The notes under the pieces are model-generated. The model was not told the DNA's origin. It saw nothing but the letters and a program-made list of their open reading frames with translations, and ran no database searches. Shown piece by piece: positions 17,209-27,080 of a stretch of DNA of 64,000 nucleotides. The position numbers and the translations under genes were made by a program. Origin of the DNA: Posidoniimonas corsicana (lineage in GTDB: Bacteria; Planctomycetota; Planctomycetia; Pirellulales; Lacipirellulaceae); contig NZ_SIHJ01000001.1 of NCBI RefSeq assembly GCF_007859765.1, forward strand, positions 1,240,767 through 1,304,766, read 5' to 3'. How positions within the stretch are numbered: the stretch's first letter is position 1; each line of letters opens with the position of its first letter.

Positions 17209-18480
17209 TTGTCTACGCCAGCCGATCAGAACGCCAGCCGGGGCCAAGCGCCCACTCAGGATGAGTTGAACCTGGAGCACTACGCCGCCCGGTTGGAGCG
17301 GCCCGTGCTGATGAAGGCGCCCGACTTCCAACGCGGCGACCGGCTGCGTCACGTGGTGTTCTCCGGCCAGTTCACCCCGGCCATGCTGTCCGAGCTGGCC
17401 GAGACCGCCGACATGATCCGGCTGCTCTCCAAGAGCCGCGGCGGGCAGGACTTTCTGCGGAACCTGCTGTCGCACCGCCGCGCAATGCTGTACTTCACCC
17501 AGCCCTCGACGCGGACGTTCTTGTCGTTCATGGCGGCCTGCCAGATCCTGGGGATTACCTGCAACGAGGTCCGCGACCCGAGCACCTCGTCCGAGACCAA
17601 GGGCGAGACCCGCTTCGATTCAATCCGGATGTTCTCCAGCTACTTCGACCTGATCATCATGCGGTCGCCGGTGGCCAAGTTGGCCGAGTCGTGCGCGTAC
17701 CTGATGAACGACCTGGAGCGGAGTGGTCAGCGCAGCGTGCCCCTGATCAATGCCGGCAGCGGCGCCGACGAGCACCCCACCCAGGCGCTGTTGGACATCT
17801 ACACGCTGCAGCGGACGTTCAACTTCGAGAACCCGCGTGACTCGCCCGGCGGCGACAAGCTGGAGCGTCTGCGGCAGATGCCCGGCTACGGCGACCTGAC
17901 CAAGGGCCTCGAGAACAAGACTTACGCCTTCTGCGGCGACATCGGCCGCGGCCGCACGGTCCGCTCGCTGGCAATGCTGCTGGCCGCCTACGAAGGCGTG
18001 CGGCTGGTGTTCATTTCGCCGGACCACCCGAAGCTCCGCATCCGCGAGGACCTGAAGCAGCGGCTCGCCGACCGTGGCGTGCCGGTGTACGAGCTCGACT
18101 CGTTCGAGGCCCACCTGGACGGCAAGCCGGTGATCGAGCAGGTCGACGCGCTCTACATGACGCGGGTGCAGAAGGAGCACGACGACCCCGAGGACGCCGA
18201 GTCGATGGCCGCCATCGACACCCTCAAATACCGGCTGACCCCAGAACTGGTTGCACGGATGCGGCTGTACACCCCCATCCTGCACCCGTTCCCGCGCGAC
18301 CAGCACTTCGGCGAGATCCCCCCCGAGGTCGACGACGACCCCCGCGCCATGTACTTCCGCCAGGCCCGCAACGGCATGTGGGTCCGCGCGGCGCTGCTGG
18401 CGCACGTGATGGACGTCGACCACGCCATCGCCCGCCACTTCTTTGAGACCTACCGCGAGCGGCACGTCTACAACGACTAG
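17209..18480 (+). CDS. pyrB: Aspartate carbamoyltransferase, long planctomycete-type form
   Basis: From a TTG with AAGGAG upstream the protein is 423 residues. Carbamoyl-phosphate binding is shown by FTQPSTRTFLSF, the 80s-loop-like RDPSTSSETKGE, and HPTQALLD. The aspartate side has HPFPRDQHFGEIPPEV, fitting ATCase better than ornithine carbamoyltransferase. The enzyme makes carbamoyl aspartate in pyrimidine synthesis. It is about 100 residues longer than E. coli PyrB, through an N-terminal extension (about 50 residues) and inserts between the domains near residues 205-230. No pyrI or pyrC is adjacent. ATCase rather than a related transcarbamylase is favoured but not proven. Confidence 0.85.
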   Translation: MSTPADQNASRGQAPTQDELNLEHYAARLERPVLMKAPDFQRGDRLRHVVFSGQFTPAMLSELAETADMIRLLSKSRGGQDFLRNLLSHRRAMLYFTQPSTRTFLSFMAACQILGITCNEVRDPSTSSETKGETRFDSIRMFSSYFDLIIMRSPVAKLAESCAYLMNDLERSGQRSVPLINAGSGADEHPTQALLDIYTLQRTFNFENPRDSPGGDKLERLRQMPGYGDLTKGLENKTYAFCGDIGRGRTVRSLAMLLAAYEGVRLVFISPDHPKLRIREDLKQRLADRGVPVYELDSFEAHLDGKPVIEQVDALYMTRVQKEHDDPEDAESMAAIDTLKYRLTPELVARMRLYTPILHPFPRDQHFGEIPPEVDDDPRAMYFRQARNGMWVRAALLAHVMDVDHAIARHFFETYRERHVYND

Positions 18481-18497
18481 CCCCCAGGAGCGAGCAC

Positions 18498-19211
18498 ATG
18501 GCCCGCTCGCCCGCGCGTGTCCGGCTGCTGATCGACGGTTACAACCTGCTGCACGCCACCGACGTGCACGGCGCCGACGCCCTGGCAGGCACGCTGCAGG
18601 GCGCACGCGAGGCGTTGCTGTCATTCCTGGCCTCACGGCTGACAAAGCGCGAGCGGAAGCGTGCGGTGATTGTGTTCGACGCCGCCGGCGCGCCGCCCGG
18701 GCTGCCCGACCAGTACACGTACGAGGGCGTCCACGTGCTGTTCGCGCGCCGCTACGCGGACGCCGACGCCATGCTCGAGGCCCTGATCGAAGCGGACCGG
18801 GCGCCCAAGGAACTGCTTGTGGTGTCCGGGGACCGCCGCGTGCAGAGGGCAGCGCGGAGCCGCGGAGCCGCCTGGCGGGACAGCTCCGACTGGAACCGCG
18901 AGCTCCTCCGCCGCCCGGCCCACCCGGTCTCCGCGCCGCCTGTATCCACTCCGGAGAAGCCCGCAGACATCGGCGACGCCGACTACTGGGTCAACGAGTT
19001 CTCTCAGCCGCTGCCGCCCGACGAGGCCGCGCCGGAGCCCGCCCCGCCGGCGCGGTCCGGAGCGGGCGACCCGGCGTCCGAATCGCCCGCGTCACCGCCG
19101 CGTGGGGAGAAGCCGGACGAGAGTTCGGGAAATCCCTTCCCGCCAGGCTACGCAGAAGATTTGGCGGCGGAGCTCGAAAAACCGGCACGACGCCACCCCC
19201 CACGGGGGTAG
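18498..19211 (+). CDS. NYN-domain (YacP-like) putative ribonuclease
   Basis: 237 residues from an ATG with CAGGAG upstream, 17 bases after pyrB. The first 150 residues match the YacP-like NYN/PIN fold: RLLIDGYNLLHA with the first metal-binding Asp, VIVFDAAG, YADADAMLEALIEAD, and VVSGDRRVQRAARSRGA. In Bacillus the relative Rae1/YacP cuts mRNA on the ribosome. The C-terminal 85 residues are Pro/Ala-rich and probably unstructured. RNase activity is inferred from the fold and acidic residues. It is likely co-transcribed with pyrB because of spacing. Confidence 0.82.
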   Translation: MARSPARVRLLIDGYNLLHATDVHGADALAGTLQGAREALLSFLASRLTKRERKRAVIVFDAAGAPPGLPDQYTYEGVHVLFARRYADADAMLEALIEADRAPKELLVVSGDRRVQRAARSRGAAWRDSSDWNRELLRRPAHPVSAPPVSTPEKPADIGDADYWVNEFSQPLPPDEAAPEPAPPARSGAGDPASESPASPPRGEKPDESSGNPFPPGYAEDLAAELEKPARRHPPRG

Positions 19212-19335
19212 GCCACCCGCCCAGCCGGCGCATCTGTCCCAGTACGCGCGCGCGTCCGGTCCCGTGTGCGGTCATCCCCCCGGCCGCCATTTCTGTGCTG
19301 CGCTGTGGATCTCCAGGTCCGCCGCGGCGCGCATC

Positions 19336-19358
19336 TGATGACCTACTTTTTGTCATCA
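19336..19358. promoter_or_regulatory. Small perfect inverted repeat upstream of cheA
   Basis: TGATGAC (19336-19342) and GTCATCA (19352-19358) form a perfect 7-bp inverted repeat around a T-rich 9-base centre, in the AT-richest part of the 215-base gap before the chemosensory operon. It could be an operator or a weak hairpin at the promoter. No good -35/-10 pair was found beside it. Confidence 0.35.
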
Positions 19359-19426
19359 AACACATTTTAGCGCAGGGATTTCGTGATCCCACGCGCTGAC
19401 CTCTGCGACCCGCGCGGGAGAAGACG

Positions 19427-22147
19427 GTGGAAGACAACGAACTGCTGAACGACTTCGTCATCGAGTCCAAAGAGCACCTGGCCGACGTTGAGAACCAGTT
19501 CCTGGCCATCGAGGAGCAGGGCGCCAACATCGACGTGGACCTGATCAACGAGGTGTTCCGCGCCATCCACTCCATCAAGGGCGCGGCGGGTTTCCTGGGG
19601 CTGACCACGGTCAACGACCTGGCCCACAGCCTCGAAAACCTGCTGAACATGATGCGCAATCGCGAGCTGGCGCCCACGTCGGCCATCGTGGACGTCATGC
19701 TCAAGGCCGCGGACACGCTCACCTCGATGATCGACGACGTTCACAACTCGTCGACCTACGACATCAGCCACCACGTCGAGTCGCTCGAAGCGATCGCTGT
19801 CGGCGCCGAGGCCCCGACCGCCGCCGCCCCGGCCGCCCCACCCGAACCGGTCGCCGACGAGGCGGCCCCGTCGACGGAGCTGACGCTCGACGAGCAGATC
19901 GAAGCCGCCATCGCCGCCAAGCTGGCGGCGAAGAACGCGGCCAAGGCCGCCGAGGCGCCTCAACCCGCCGCATCTCCCGCCCCCCCCGAACCCCCGCAGG
20001 CGAAGCCCATGGCAGAGGAATCCAGCAAGCCGTCGCCGACGGCGGACGCCAACATCCGCGTGTCGGTGACCGTCCTCGACAGCCTCATGAACCTGGCGGG
20101 CGAGCTCGTGCTCAGCCGCAACCAGCTGATGCAGGCGGTCGCCTCGGAGGAGCGGTCGGGCCTCGAGGCCACCTCCGCACGCATCGACCAGGTGACCAGC
20201 GAGCTGCAAGAGGCGATCATGCAGACCCGCATGCAGCAGATCGGCTCGGTCTTCAGCCGGTTCCCGCGGGTTGTGCGCGACCTCAGCGCCAAGCTCGGCA
20301 AGCAGTGCGAGCTGGAGATCGAGGGCAAGGAGGTCGAGGTCGACAAGACGATTGTCGAGGCGATCGGCGACCCGCTCACCCACCTGATCCGCAACTCGGT
20401 CGACCACGGCCTGGAGTCGCCGGACGCGCGGGTCAAGAACGGCAAGCCGGCCAGCGGCAAGATCGAGCTCCGCGCCTGCTACCAGGCCGGCAAGGTCCGC
20501 ATCGAGATCAACGACGATGGCGGCGGCATCAACCCGGCCGTGCTCAAAGAGAAGGCGGTCTCCAAGGGGGTCATCACCCAGGAGAAGGCCGACCAGATGG
20601 GAGACCGCGAGGCGGTCCGGCTGATCTTCGCACCGGGCTTCTCCACCGCCAAAGAGGTAACCGACGTCAGCGGCCGCGGCGTCGGGATGGACGTCGTGCG
20701 GACGAACATCGCCAAGCTGGGCGGCACGGTCGACGTCGAGTCGGTGCTCGGCAAAGGCACCAGCATCATCGTCACCCTGCCGCTGACGCTGGCCATCATC
20801 CCTTCGCTCATCATCCAGGCGGGCGGGGACCGCTTCGCGATCCCCCAGGTCAACATCGCCGAGCTGGTCCGCGTCCGCGAGAGCGAACGCGAAACCAAGC
20901 TGGGCCGCGTCAAGAACGCCGAGGTGCTCCGCCTGCGGGGCAGCCTGCTGCCGCTGGTGCGTCTGAACGAGGCCCTCAACTGCGGCGGACCAGAGGAAGA
21001 CGAGCACAACAAGACCGGCGCCACCAACATCATCGTCGTCGACACCGGGCAGACCCGCTTCGGGCTGGTGGTCGACGCGCTGCACGACTCGGAGGAGATC
21101 GTGGTCAAGCCGCTCGGCCGGCACCATAAGAACTGCCGCACGCTGGCCGGCGCCACGATCCTCGGCGACGGGCACGTCGCGCTGATTCTGGACATCGCCG
21201 GCATCGCCGCTCACCAGGACCTGCGCACCGACGAGGAGCTGCAGGCGGCCGCCGACAAGCACGCTGAGCAGTCGAACGAGGAGACCGACGAGCAGGCCGT
21301 GATGCTGTTCGAGAACGGCCCGGGCGAGCAGTTCGCCGCCCCGATGGCCCTGATCGCCCGCATCGAGCGGATCCGCACCGACCAGATCGACACGGTCGCC
21401 GGGCAGGAGGTGCTGCAGTACAAGAGCACCACGCTGCCGCTGCTGCGGCTGGAGAACTGCATCCGTGCGACGCCGCCCGGGCCGATGGACCGGGCTTACG
21501 TCGTGGTGTTCGAGGTGCGGGGGCGAGAGGTCGGCCTGATCGCCCCGGTCCTGCACGACATCACCAACGTCACGACCAACATCGACACCGCGACCTTCAG
21601 CGAGCAGGGCGTGGTTGGCTCGCTCGTGCGGAACGACAAGACCGTGCGTCTGATCGACTTCTACGAGATCACCCAGCTCTCTCACCCCGAGTGGTTCCTG
21701 GGCGACGAGCCCGCCGGCTACGCCGACGACGCGCTGCCGCCGCTGGTGCTGCTGGCAGAGGACTCGACGTTCTTCCGCACCCAGGTGCAGAAGATGTTCG
21801 AGGACAAGGGCTACCGGGTCGAGGCCTGCGAGGACGGACAGGTCGCGTGGGACAAGCTGGCCAGCGGCGAGTACGCGCCGGACGTCGTGGTGACGGACAT
21901 CGAGATGCCCAACATGGACGGCTTCCAGCTCTGCCAGAAGATCCGCGACTCGGCCCAGTTCCGCGACCTGCCGGTCATCGCGCTGACCTCGCTGGCCGGG
22001 ACGTCGGACATCCAGCGGGGCATCGAGGTCGGCATCGACGACTACCAGATCAAGATGGACCGCGAGAAGCTGCTCAACTCCCTACGCAACTTTGTCGACC
22101 ACGGCGTCGACCGCAACAAGAATCAGTCCCAGCTCGTGGAGGCCTAG
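19427..22147 (+). CDS. cheA: Hybrid CheA histidine kinase with two CheW-like domains and a C-terminal receiver
   Basis: 906 residues from a GTG with GGGAGAAG upstream. In order: Hpt domain with phospho-acceptor H48 in FRAIHSIKGAAGF, an Ala/Pro-rich linker (about 125-200) in place of P2, the dimerisation domain (about 205-270), and a HATPase with HLIRNSVDHGLE. Then come a CheW-like domain, a second diverged CheW-like segment (about 620-760), and a receiver (about 773-890) with D824 in VVTDIEMPNMDG. It phosphorylates receiver domains in response to the MCP. The built-in receiver replaces or sinks the signal for a separate CheY, which is absent here. It heads a tight operon. Confidence 0.94.
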   Translation: MEDNELLNDFVIESKEHLADVENQFLAIEEQGANIDVDLINEVFRAIHSIKGAAGFLGLTTVNDLAHSLENLLNMMRNRELAPTSAIVDVMLKAADTLTSMIDDVHNSSTYDISHHVESLEAIAVGAEAPTAAAPAAPPEPVADEAAPSTELTLDEQIEAAIAAKLAAKNAAKAAEAPQPAASPAPPEPPQAKPMAEESSKPSPTADANIRVSVTVLDSLMNLAGELVLSRNQLMQAVASEERSGLEATSARIDQVTSELQEAIMQTRMQQIGSVFSRFPRVVRDLSAKLGKQCELEIEGKEVEVDKTIVEAIGDPLTHLIRNSVDHGLESPDARVKNGKPASGKIELRACYQAGKVRIEINDDGGGINPAVLKEKAVSKGVITQEKADQMGDREAVRLIFAPGFSTAKEVTDVSGRGVGMDVVRTNIAKLGGTVDVESVLGKGTSIIVTLPLTLAIIPSLIIQAGGDRFAIPQVNIAELVRVRESERETKLGRVKNAEVLRLRGSLLPLVRLNEALNCGGPEEDEHNKTGATNIIVVDTGQTRFGLVVDALHDSEEIVVKPLGRHHKNCRTLAGATILGDGHVALILDIAGIAAHQDLRTDEELQAAADKHAEQSNEETDEQAVMLFENGPGEQFAAPMALIARIERIRTDQIDTVAGQEVLQYKSTTLPLLRLENCIRATPPGPMDRAYVVVFEVRGREVGLIAPVLHDITNVTTNIDTATFSEQGVVGSLVRNDKTVRLIDFYEITQLSHPEWFLGDEPAGYADDALPPLVLLAEDSTFFRTQVQKMFEDKGYRVEACEDGQVAWDKLASGEYAPDVVVTDIEMPNMDGFQLCQKIRDSAQFRDLPVIALTSLAGTSDIQRGIEVGIDDYQIKMDREKLLNSLRNFVDHGVDRNKNQSQLVEA

Positions 22148-22150
22148 ACC

Positions 22151-22615
22151 GTGACCACCGCCATCCTAGAAAACACCACCGCCCGCGTCGGCGAGCGGCA
22201 GTTCGCCACGTTCTACCTCGGCGAGATGCTGTTCGGCGTCGACATCGCCGCGGTCCAGGAGATCAACCGCCAGGTCAACATCACCGCGGTGCCGAACGCG
22301 CCGGCCCACGTCCGCGGAGTGATAAACCTGCGTGGCGAGGTCGCCACCGTGATCGACCTCCGCACCGTGCTGGGCATGCCCCCGGCCGAGGAGTCGCGCG
22401 ACGCCCGCAACCTGATCGTCGCGTCCCAGGGCGAGGCGATCGGCCTGTGGGTCGACCGCATCTCCGACATCCTGACCCTTAAGGCGGACGAGATCTCCCC
22501 GGCGCCGGCCAACGTCGACGGCATCGACGGCCGGTTCTTCCAGGGGGTCCACACCCTGGAGACCGACATCGTTGTGCTGCTGGACGTCGAGCAGGTCTTG
22601 GCTGACCGCGACTAG
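22151..22615 (+). CDS. cheW: CheW adaptor
   Basis: 154 residues from a GTG three bases after the cheA stop. The CheW SH3-like fold is clear: [53 protein letters not shown] and ILLLDVEQ-like [10 protein letters not shown] near the end. It bridges the chemoreceptor and CheA in the signalling array at the membrane. Position directly after cheA and before the receptor gene supports the role. Confidence 0.95.
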   Translation: MTTAILENTTARVGERQFATFYLGEMLFGVDIAAVQEINRQVNITAVPNAPAHVRGVINLRGEVATVIDLRTVLGMPPAEESRDARNLIVASQGEAIGLWVDRISDILTLKADEISPAPANVDGIDGRFFQGVHTLETDIVVLLDVEQVLADRD

Positions 22616-22692
22616 CAGGGCCGCCACCCCACAGGCCCCGCTCCCGCTCTGCGACCCGTTTCCCCATCCTCCCCTTCAGAGCTAACCCGACA

Positions 22693-25041
22693 ATGAAGAT
22701 TCGCACTAAGCTGACCCTCGGCTTCCTGGCGTGCGGCCTCGTGCCTCTGTCGATCGCCGCTGTGACGAGCTACCTGGCGGCTTCCAGCGCCATGCACGCC
22801 GTGCAGACGCACGCGGTCGCCGACATGCGCGCCAAGGCGACCGCGGTCGTTGAGGTCCAGCGGGCCTTGAAGACCCGTCAGGTCGAAGCCTACTTCCGTC
22901 AGATCCGGGACCAGGCCCTAACCTTCGCCGAAAACCGCATGATCGTCGGCGCGATGCGCGAATTCCCCACGCGGCTCGGCTCGTACCGCGAGCAGGCGGG
23001 CCTGACCGAAGAGGACCTGCCGCGGCTGCGTGACGAGCTGGCGTCGTACTACCAGGGCGACTTCAGCGACGAGTACCGCGCGCAGAACAGCGGCGCCGAC
23101 CCAGACGCCGGCAGACTCCTCGCCGCGCTGGACGACGATTCACTCGCCCTGCAGCACGCCTACATCAAGGCCAACCAAAACCCGCTGGGCTCCAAGCACC
23201 TGCTGGACGCCGCCGACACAGACACCGACTACGGGCAGCTCCACAAGATGGTGCACCCGGTGGTCCGCGACTACCTCGACAAGTTTGGCTACTACGACAT
23301 CTTCCTCGTCGACGCCGAGACCGGGGACATCGTGTACTCCGTGTTCAAGGAGCTGGACTACACCACCTCGCTGATCGACGGCCCGTACGCCCAGACCAAC
23401 TTCGGCGAGTGCTTCCGCCAGGCGCGCAGCCTGAGCAAGGGCGAGTACGCGTTCGTCGACTTCGAGCAGTACACGCCCAGCTACGAGGCGCCGGCCAGCT
23501 TCATCGGAGCGCCGGTCTATGACGGCGACGAGCTGCTCGGCGTGGCCATGTTCCAGATGCCGGTCGACCGGATCTGCGACCTGATGGCCTCGCGGGACGG
23601 GATGGGTGAGACCGGCGAGGCGATCCTCGTCGGCCCCGACTTCAAGATGCGCAGCAACTCGCACCTGCAGCCGGATACCCACAGCCTGGCGGCCTCGTTC
23701 CGCACCCCCGCTGCCGGCAGCGTCAAGAGCGACGCCGTGAAGGCCGCCCTCGCCGGCGAAACCGGCGCCGCCGTAGTGACCGACTACCGCGGTGAGGAGA
23801 CGCTCATCGCGTACGGCCCCGTCGACGTGCTGGGGGTCCGTTGGACCCAGTCTTCAAAGATCGACACGTCCGAGGCGTTCACCGCGGCGCGTGAGATGCA
23901 GCAGACGGCCGCCGCGGCCACCGCCCGGATGCTCGCTACCTCCCTGGCGATCCTCGCCGTGTCCGCGGTCGTGGTGCTGGGCGTCGCGTACCTGTTCGTG
24001 CGGCTGCTGGTCACGCCGATCAACAAGATGGTCGACGCCGCCCGTGTGATCGCCGAGGGGGAAGCCGACCTCACCAAACGCCTCGATCTGAAGAGCTCCG
24101 ACGAGCTGGGAGAGCTGGGGCACTGGTTCGACGTGTTCATCGGCCGGGTCCAGAAGATCATCGCCCTGGTCGCCGGCAACAGCCTCACGCTTAGCGGCGC
24201 CGCCGAGGAGCTTGGCGTCACGAGCGATTCGCTCGCCTCCGGCGCCGAGAGCACCACGATGCAGAGCGCCACCGTCGCTTCGGCTGCCGAGCAGATGGCG
24301 GCCAACATGAAGCAGGTCGCCGCCGCCAGCGAAACCATGTCAACCAACATCCGCTCGGTCGCCGCGTCGACGGATCAGATGACCTCGACCATCACCGAGA
24401 TCGCCCAGAACGCCGAGCAGTCTGCCAAGGTGGCCGACGAGGCCGCCCGCCTGGCCGAGGTCAGCAACCAGAAGGTCGGGGGGCTCGGCGAGGCCGCCGA
24501 CCAGATCGGCAAGGTGATCGAGGTGATCCAGGACATCGCCGAGCAGACCAACCTGCTGGCCCTGAACGCGACGATCGAGGCCGCTCGCGCCGGAGAGGCC
24601 GGCAAGGGGTTCGCCGTGGTCGCCACCGAGGTCAAAGAACTCGCCAAGCAGACCGCGCTGGCGACCGAGGAGATCCGCGGCCGTATCGAGGGAATCCAGT
24701 CCTCAAGCGTCGAAGCGGTTGGCGCCATCCACGAGATCACCGGCGTGATCAACCGCGTCAACGAGGTCGCCCGCACCATCGCCTCCGCGGTTGAGGAGCA
24801 GAGCATCACTACCAAGGACATCGCCGCCACCGTGGCAGACACCGCTACCGCCGCCGACGCCGTCTCGCAGGGGGTTGGCGAATCGGCCGCGGCCAGCGAG
24901 GAGATCACCCGCAGCATCGTCGGCGTTGACACAGGCGCCAAGCAGACTTCCGACGCGGCTTCTGAGACCCGGCAAGCGGGCGGGTCGGTGGCGCAGCTCG
25001 CCACCGAGTTGCAGTCGCTGGTCAGCCAGTTCAAGACCTGA
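22693..25041 (+). CDS. Methyl-accepting chemotaxis protein with large periplasmic sensor
   Basis: 782 residues. The first membrane helix is at about 8-28 and the second at about 412-437, with a periplasmic domain of about 380 residues that looks like a double-Cache-type sensor ([51 protein letters not shown]). Then come a HAMP linker and the long coiled-coil signalling domain whose tip is [21 protein letters not shown] (about 617-637). The C-terminus lacks a CheR/CheB docking pentapeptide of the NWETF type. The ligand is unknown. It should feed the CheA/CheW encoded upstream and be adjusted by CheB/CheR encoded downstream. Confidence 0.93.
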   Translation: MKIRTKLTLGFLACGLVPLSIAAVTSYLAASSAMHAVQTHAVADMRAKATAVVEVQRALKTRQVEAYFRQIRDQALTFAENRMIVGAMREFPTRLGSYREQAGLTEEDLPRLRDELASYYQGDFSDEYRAQNSGADPDAGRLLAALDDDSLALQHAYIKANQNPLGSKHLLDAADTDTDYGQLHKMVHPVVRDYLDKFGYYDIFLVDAETGDIVYSVFKELDYTTSLIDGPYAQTNFGECFRQARSLSKGEYAFVDFEQYTPSYEAPASFIGAPVYDGDELLGVAMFQMPVDRICDLMASRDGMGETGEAILVGPDFKMRSNSHLQPDTHSLAASFRTPAAGSVKSDAVKAALAGETGAAVVTDYRGEETLIAYGPVDVLGVRWTQSSKIDTSEAFTAAREMQQTAAAATARMLATSLAILAVSAVVVLGVAYLFVRLLVTPINKMVDAARVIAEGEADLTKRLDLKSSDELGELGHWFDVFIGRVQKIIALVAGNSLTLSGAAEELGVTSDSLASGAESTTMQSATVASAAEQMAANMKQVAAASETMSTNIRSVAASTDQMTSTITEIAQNAEQSAKVADEAARLAEVSNQKVGGLGEAADQIGKVIEVIQDIAEQTNLLALNATIEAARAGEAGKGFAVVATEVKELAKQTALATEEIRGRIEGIQSSSVEAVGAIHEITGVINRVNEVARTIASAVEEQSITTKDIAATVADTATAADAVSQGVGESAAASEEITRSIVGVDTGAKQTSDAASETRQAGGSVAQLATELQSLVSQFKT

Positions 25042-25051
25042 TCCCAACGAC

Positions 25052-25085
25052 GCCGCCTCGCCCCCTTCCCGCGGGGCGCGGCGGC
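25052..25085 (+). other. Strong stem-loop between mcp and cheB
   Basis: GCCGCCTCGCCCC (25052-25064) pairs with GGGGCGCGGCGGC (25073-25085) in 12 of 13 positions around an 8-base loop, just after the receptor stop codon. There is no T-run after it, so it is not a standard intrinsic terminator. It could slow polymerase or stabilise the upstream mRNA and so lower cheB/cheR output relative to the receptor. Confidence 0.55.
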
Positions 25086-25134
25086 CCCTTGATTCGACCG
25101 CCGAAACGGCTTGATCGACAACACGAGCACCACG

Positions 25135-26229
25135 ATGAGCAACCGCCCGCCACTCAAGGTCCTGGTCGTGGACGACTCGGCCTTGTACCGCAAGATCGTC
25201 CGCGACGTGCTCTCCGGCATCGAGGGCGTTGAGGTCGTCGGCGCCGCGAACAACGGCGTCATGGCGCTGGAACGGATCAACCAACTCCGCCCCGACGTGG
25301 TTACGCTGGACGTCGAGATGCCCCAGCTCGACGGCCACGGCGTGCTGAAACGGCTGGCCGGACAGCAGAACGCCCCCAAGGCGATCATGGTCAGCGCGTT
25401 CACCGCCCAGGGCGCCCAGTCGACCAACGCGGCGCTCCGCGAGGGGGCGTTCGATTTCATCCTGAAGCCCGCCACCAAGTCACTCGAGATGAGCGTGCAA
25501 CAACTCCGCCGGGACCTGATCCCCAAGATTGAGGCCTGCCGCGGCGTCGCCGCTCGCCCGACAAGCGCCGTGCCGACCCGCGCGCCGCTGCGTGCGGCGC
25601 CAACCGGCCCGGCCCCGATGCCCGTCCGCCGCCGCATCGACGTGCCGTCGAAGGTGGTCGCGATCGGCGTCTCGACCGGCGGCCCTCAGGCGTTGGTGAG
25701 CCTGCTCCCCAAGCTGCCGGCCAGCTTCCCCTGCCCAATCCTGCTGGTGCAGCACATGCCGCCGATGTTCACGGCCAGCCTGGCCGAGGACCTCAACCGG
25801 CGGTGCGCCCTGAACGTCAGCGAGGGCAAAGACGGGCAGGTCGTCCAGCGTGGCGACGTCATCATCGCCCCGGGCGGCAAGCAGATGCGTGTTGTGAAAC
25901 GCGACAAGGAGCACGTCATCCAGATCACCGACGATGCGCCCGAACGCAACTGCAAGCCGTCGGTGGACTACCTCTTCCGCTCGGTCGCCGAGGCCTACGG
26001 CTCGGCCGCGCTGGGAGTCGTGCTGACCGGCATGGGGGACGACGGCGCCCTGGGCGCCGGCCTGCTCAAGGCCAAGGGCGCCCCGATCATCACCCAGGAC
26101 GAGGCGACCTGCGTCGTCTACGGCATGCCCCGGGCGGTCTTCGAGGCCGGGCTGTCGGACGAGGTGGCCCCGCTCCCCATGATGCCGACCGTCATCGGCG
26201 CGTACACCAGAGGGGGGGCGCGGGTATGA
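25135..26229 (+). CDS. cheB: CheB protein-glutamate methylesterase with receiver domain
   Basis: 364 residues from the ATG at 25135; a TTG at 25111 is a weaker option. The receiver (about 1-120) starts LKVLVVDDSALYRKIV and has phospho-acceptor D59 in TLDVEMPQ. After a linker comes the esterase with the catalytic set S180 (VSTGGPQA), H207 (VQHMPP) and D303 (GMGDDGA). It removes methyl groups from receptor glutamates after phosphorylation by CheA, giving adaptation. It overlaps cheR by four bases (ATGA). Confidence 0.95.
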   Translation: MSNRPPLKVLVVDDSALYRKIVRDVLSGIEGVEVVGAANNGVMALERINQLRPDVVTLDVEMPQLDGHGVLKRLAGQQNAPKAIMVSAFTAQGAQSTNAALREGAFDFILKPATKSLEMSVQQLRRDLIPKIEACRGVAARPTSAVPTRAPLRAAPTGPAPMPVRRRIDVPSKVVAIGVSTGGPQALVSLLPKLPASFPCPILLVQHMPPMFTASLAEDLNRRCALNVSEGKDGQVVQRGDVIIAPGGKQMRVVKRDKEHVIQITDDAPERNCKPSVDYLFRSVAEAYGSAALGVVLTGMGDDGALGAGLLKAKGAPIITQDEATCVVYGMPRAVFEAGLSDEVAPLPMMPTVIGAYTRGGARV

Positions 26230-27068
26230 AACTCGACGCCGAGGGCATCGACGCCATCTGCGGCCTGGTCAACGACCTCTGCGGGATCTACCTGGATTCC
26301 AGCAAGGACTACCTGATCGAGGGGCGGCTGGCGGACCTGGTCAAGAAGCACGGGTGCCAGTCGTACGCCGAGCTGGCGCGCAAGGCGCGGGCCGGGGCGT
26401 CCAACCCCGTGGCGGACGACGTCGTCAATGCGATCACCACCAACGAGACGCTCTGGTTCCGCGACGCAACGCCGTTCAACGCGCTGCGTTTCAAGATCCT
26501 GCCAGAGCTGATCGACGCCAAGGCGAACACCGCCACGCCGCGGAAGATCCGCGTCTGGTCCGCCGCCTGCAGCACCGGGCAGGAGGCCTACAGCATCGCG
26601 ATGACATTCGCGGACATTGTGCCGGGCATCGCCAACTGGGACCTGGAGATCGTCGGCACCGACATCTCGTCCGACGCGGTTCGCCGCGCCCGCGAGGCCC
26701 GGTACTCTCAACTCGAGATCAGCCGTGGACTGGATCAGATCCACCAGAGCGGCTACTTCAGCCAGTCGAACCGAGAGTACCACGTAAACGAGGTGCTCCG
26801 CTCCAAGTGCCGGTTTGAGGTCCGCAACCTGTTGCAGCCGTTCACTTCGCTCGGCAGGTTCGACATCGTGTTCTGCCGCAACGTGGCGATCTACTTCAAG
26901 AACGCCGACCGCCAGAGCCTGTTCCGCCGCATCGCGGAACAGATGAACCCCGGCGGCTGGTTGTTCGTCGGGTCGAGCGAGGCGCTGAACGAGATGGGCC
27001 CCGAGTGGACGCCCCAGCGGCACTGCGGCGCCGTCTGCTACCAGCCCAAGGCGCTGGCGACCGTCTGA
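26226..27068 (+). CDS. cheR: CheR chemoreceptor methyltransferase
   Basis: The ATG at 26226 overlaps the cheB stop, giving 280 residues. The N-terminal helical domain is followed by NAITTNETLWFRD, the SAM-binding RVWSAACSTGQEAYSIAM, and FDIVFCRNVAIYF, all typical of CheR. It uses S-adenosylmethionine to methylate receptor glutamates, opposing CheB. No TPR or other extra domain is fused. It closes the chemosensory operon, ending 12 bases from the convergent gene on the other strand. Confidence 0.95.
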   Translation: MKLDAEGIDAICGLVNDLCGIYLDSSKDYLIEGRLADLVKKHGCQSYAELARKARAGASNPVADDVVNAITTNETLWFRDATPFNALRFKILPELIDAKANTATPRKIRVWSAACSTGQEAYSIAMTFADIVPGIANWDLEIVGTDISSDAVRRAREARYSQLEISRGLDQIHQSGYFSQSNREYHVNEVLRSKCRFEVRNLLQPFTSLGRFDIVFCRNVAIYFKNADRQSLFRRIAEQMNPGGWLFVGSSEALNEMGPEWTPQRHCGAVCYQPKALATV

Positions 27069-27080
27069 GGTCGCGTTCGT

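Noticed and set aside
19367-21685. Long open frame antisense to cheA
   Set aside because: It mirrors the codon structure of cheA in GC-rich DNA, has His/Asp/Val-rich low-complexity sequence and no family pattern.
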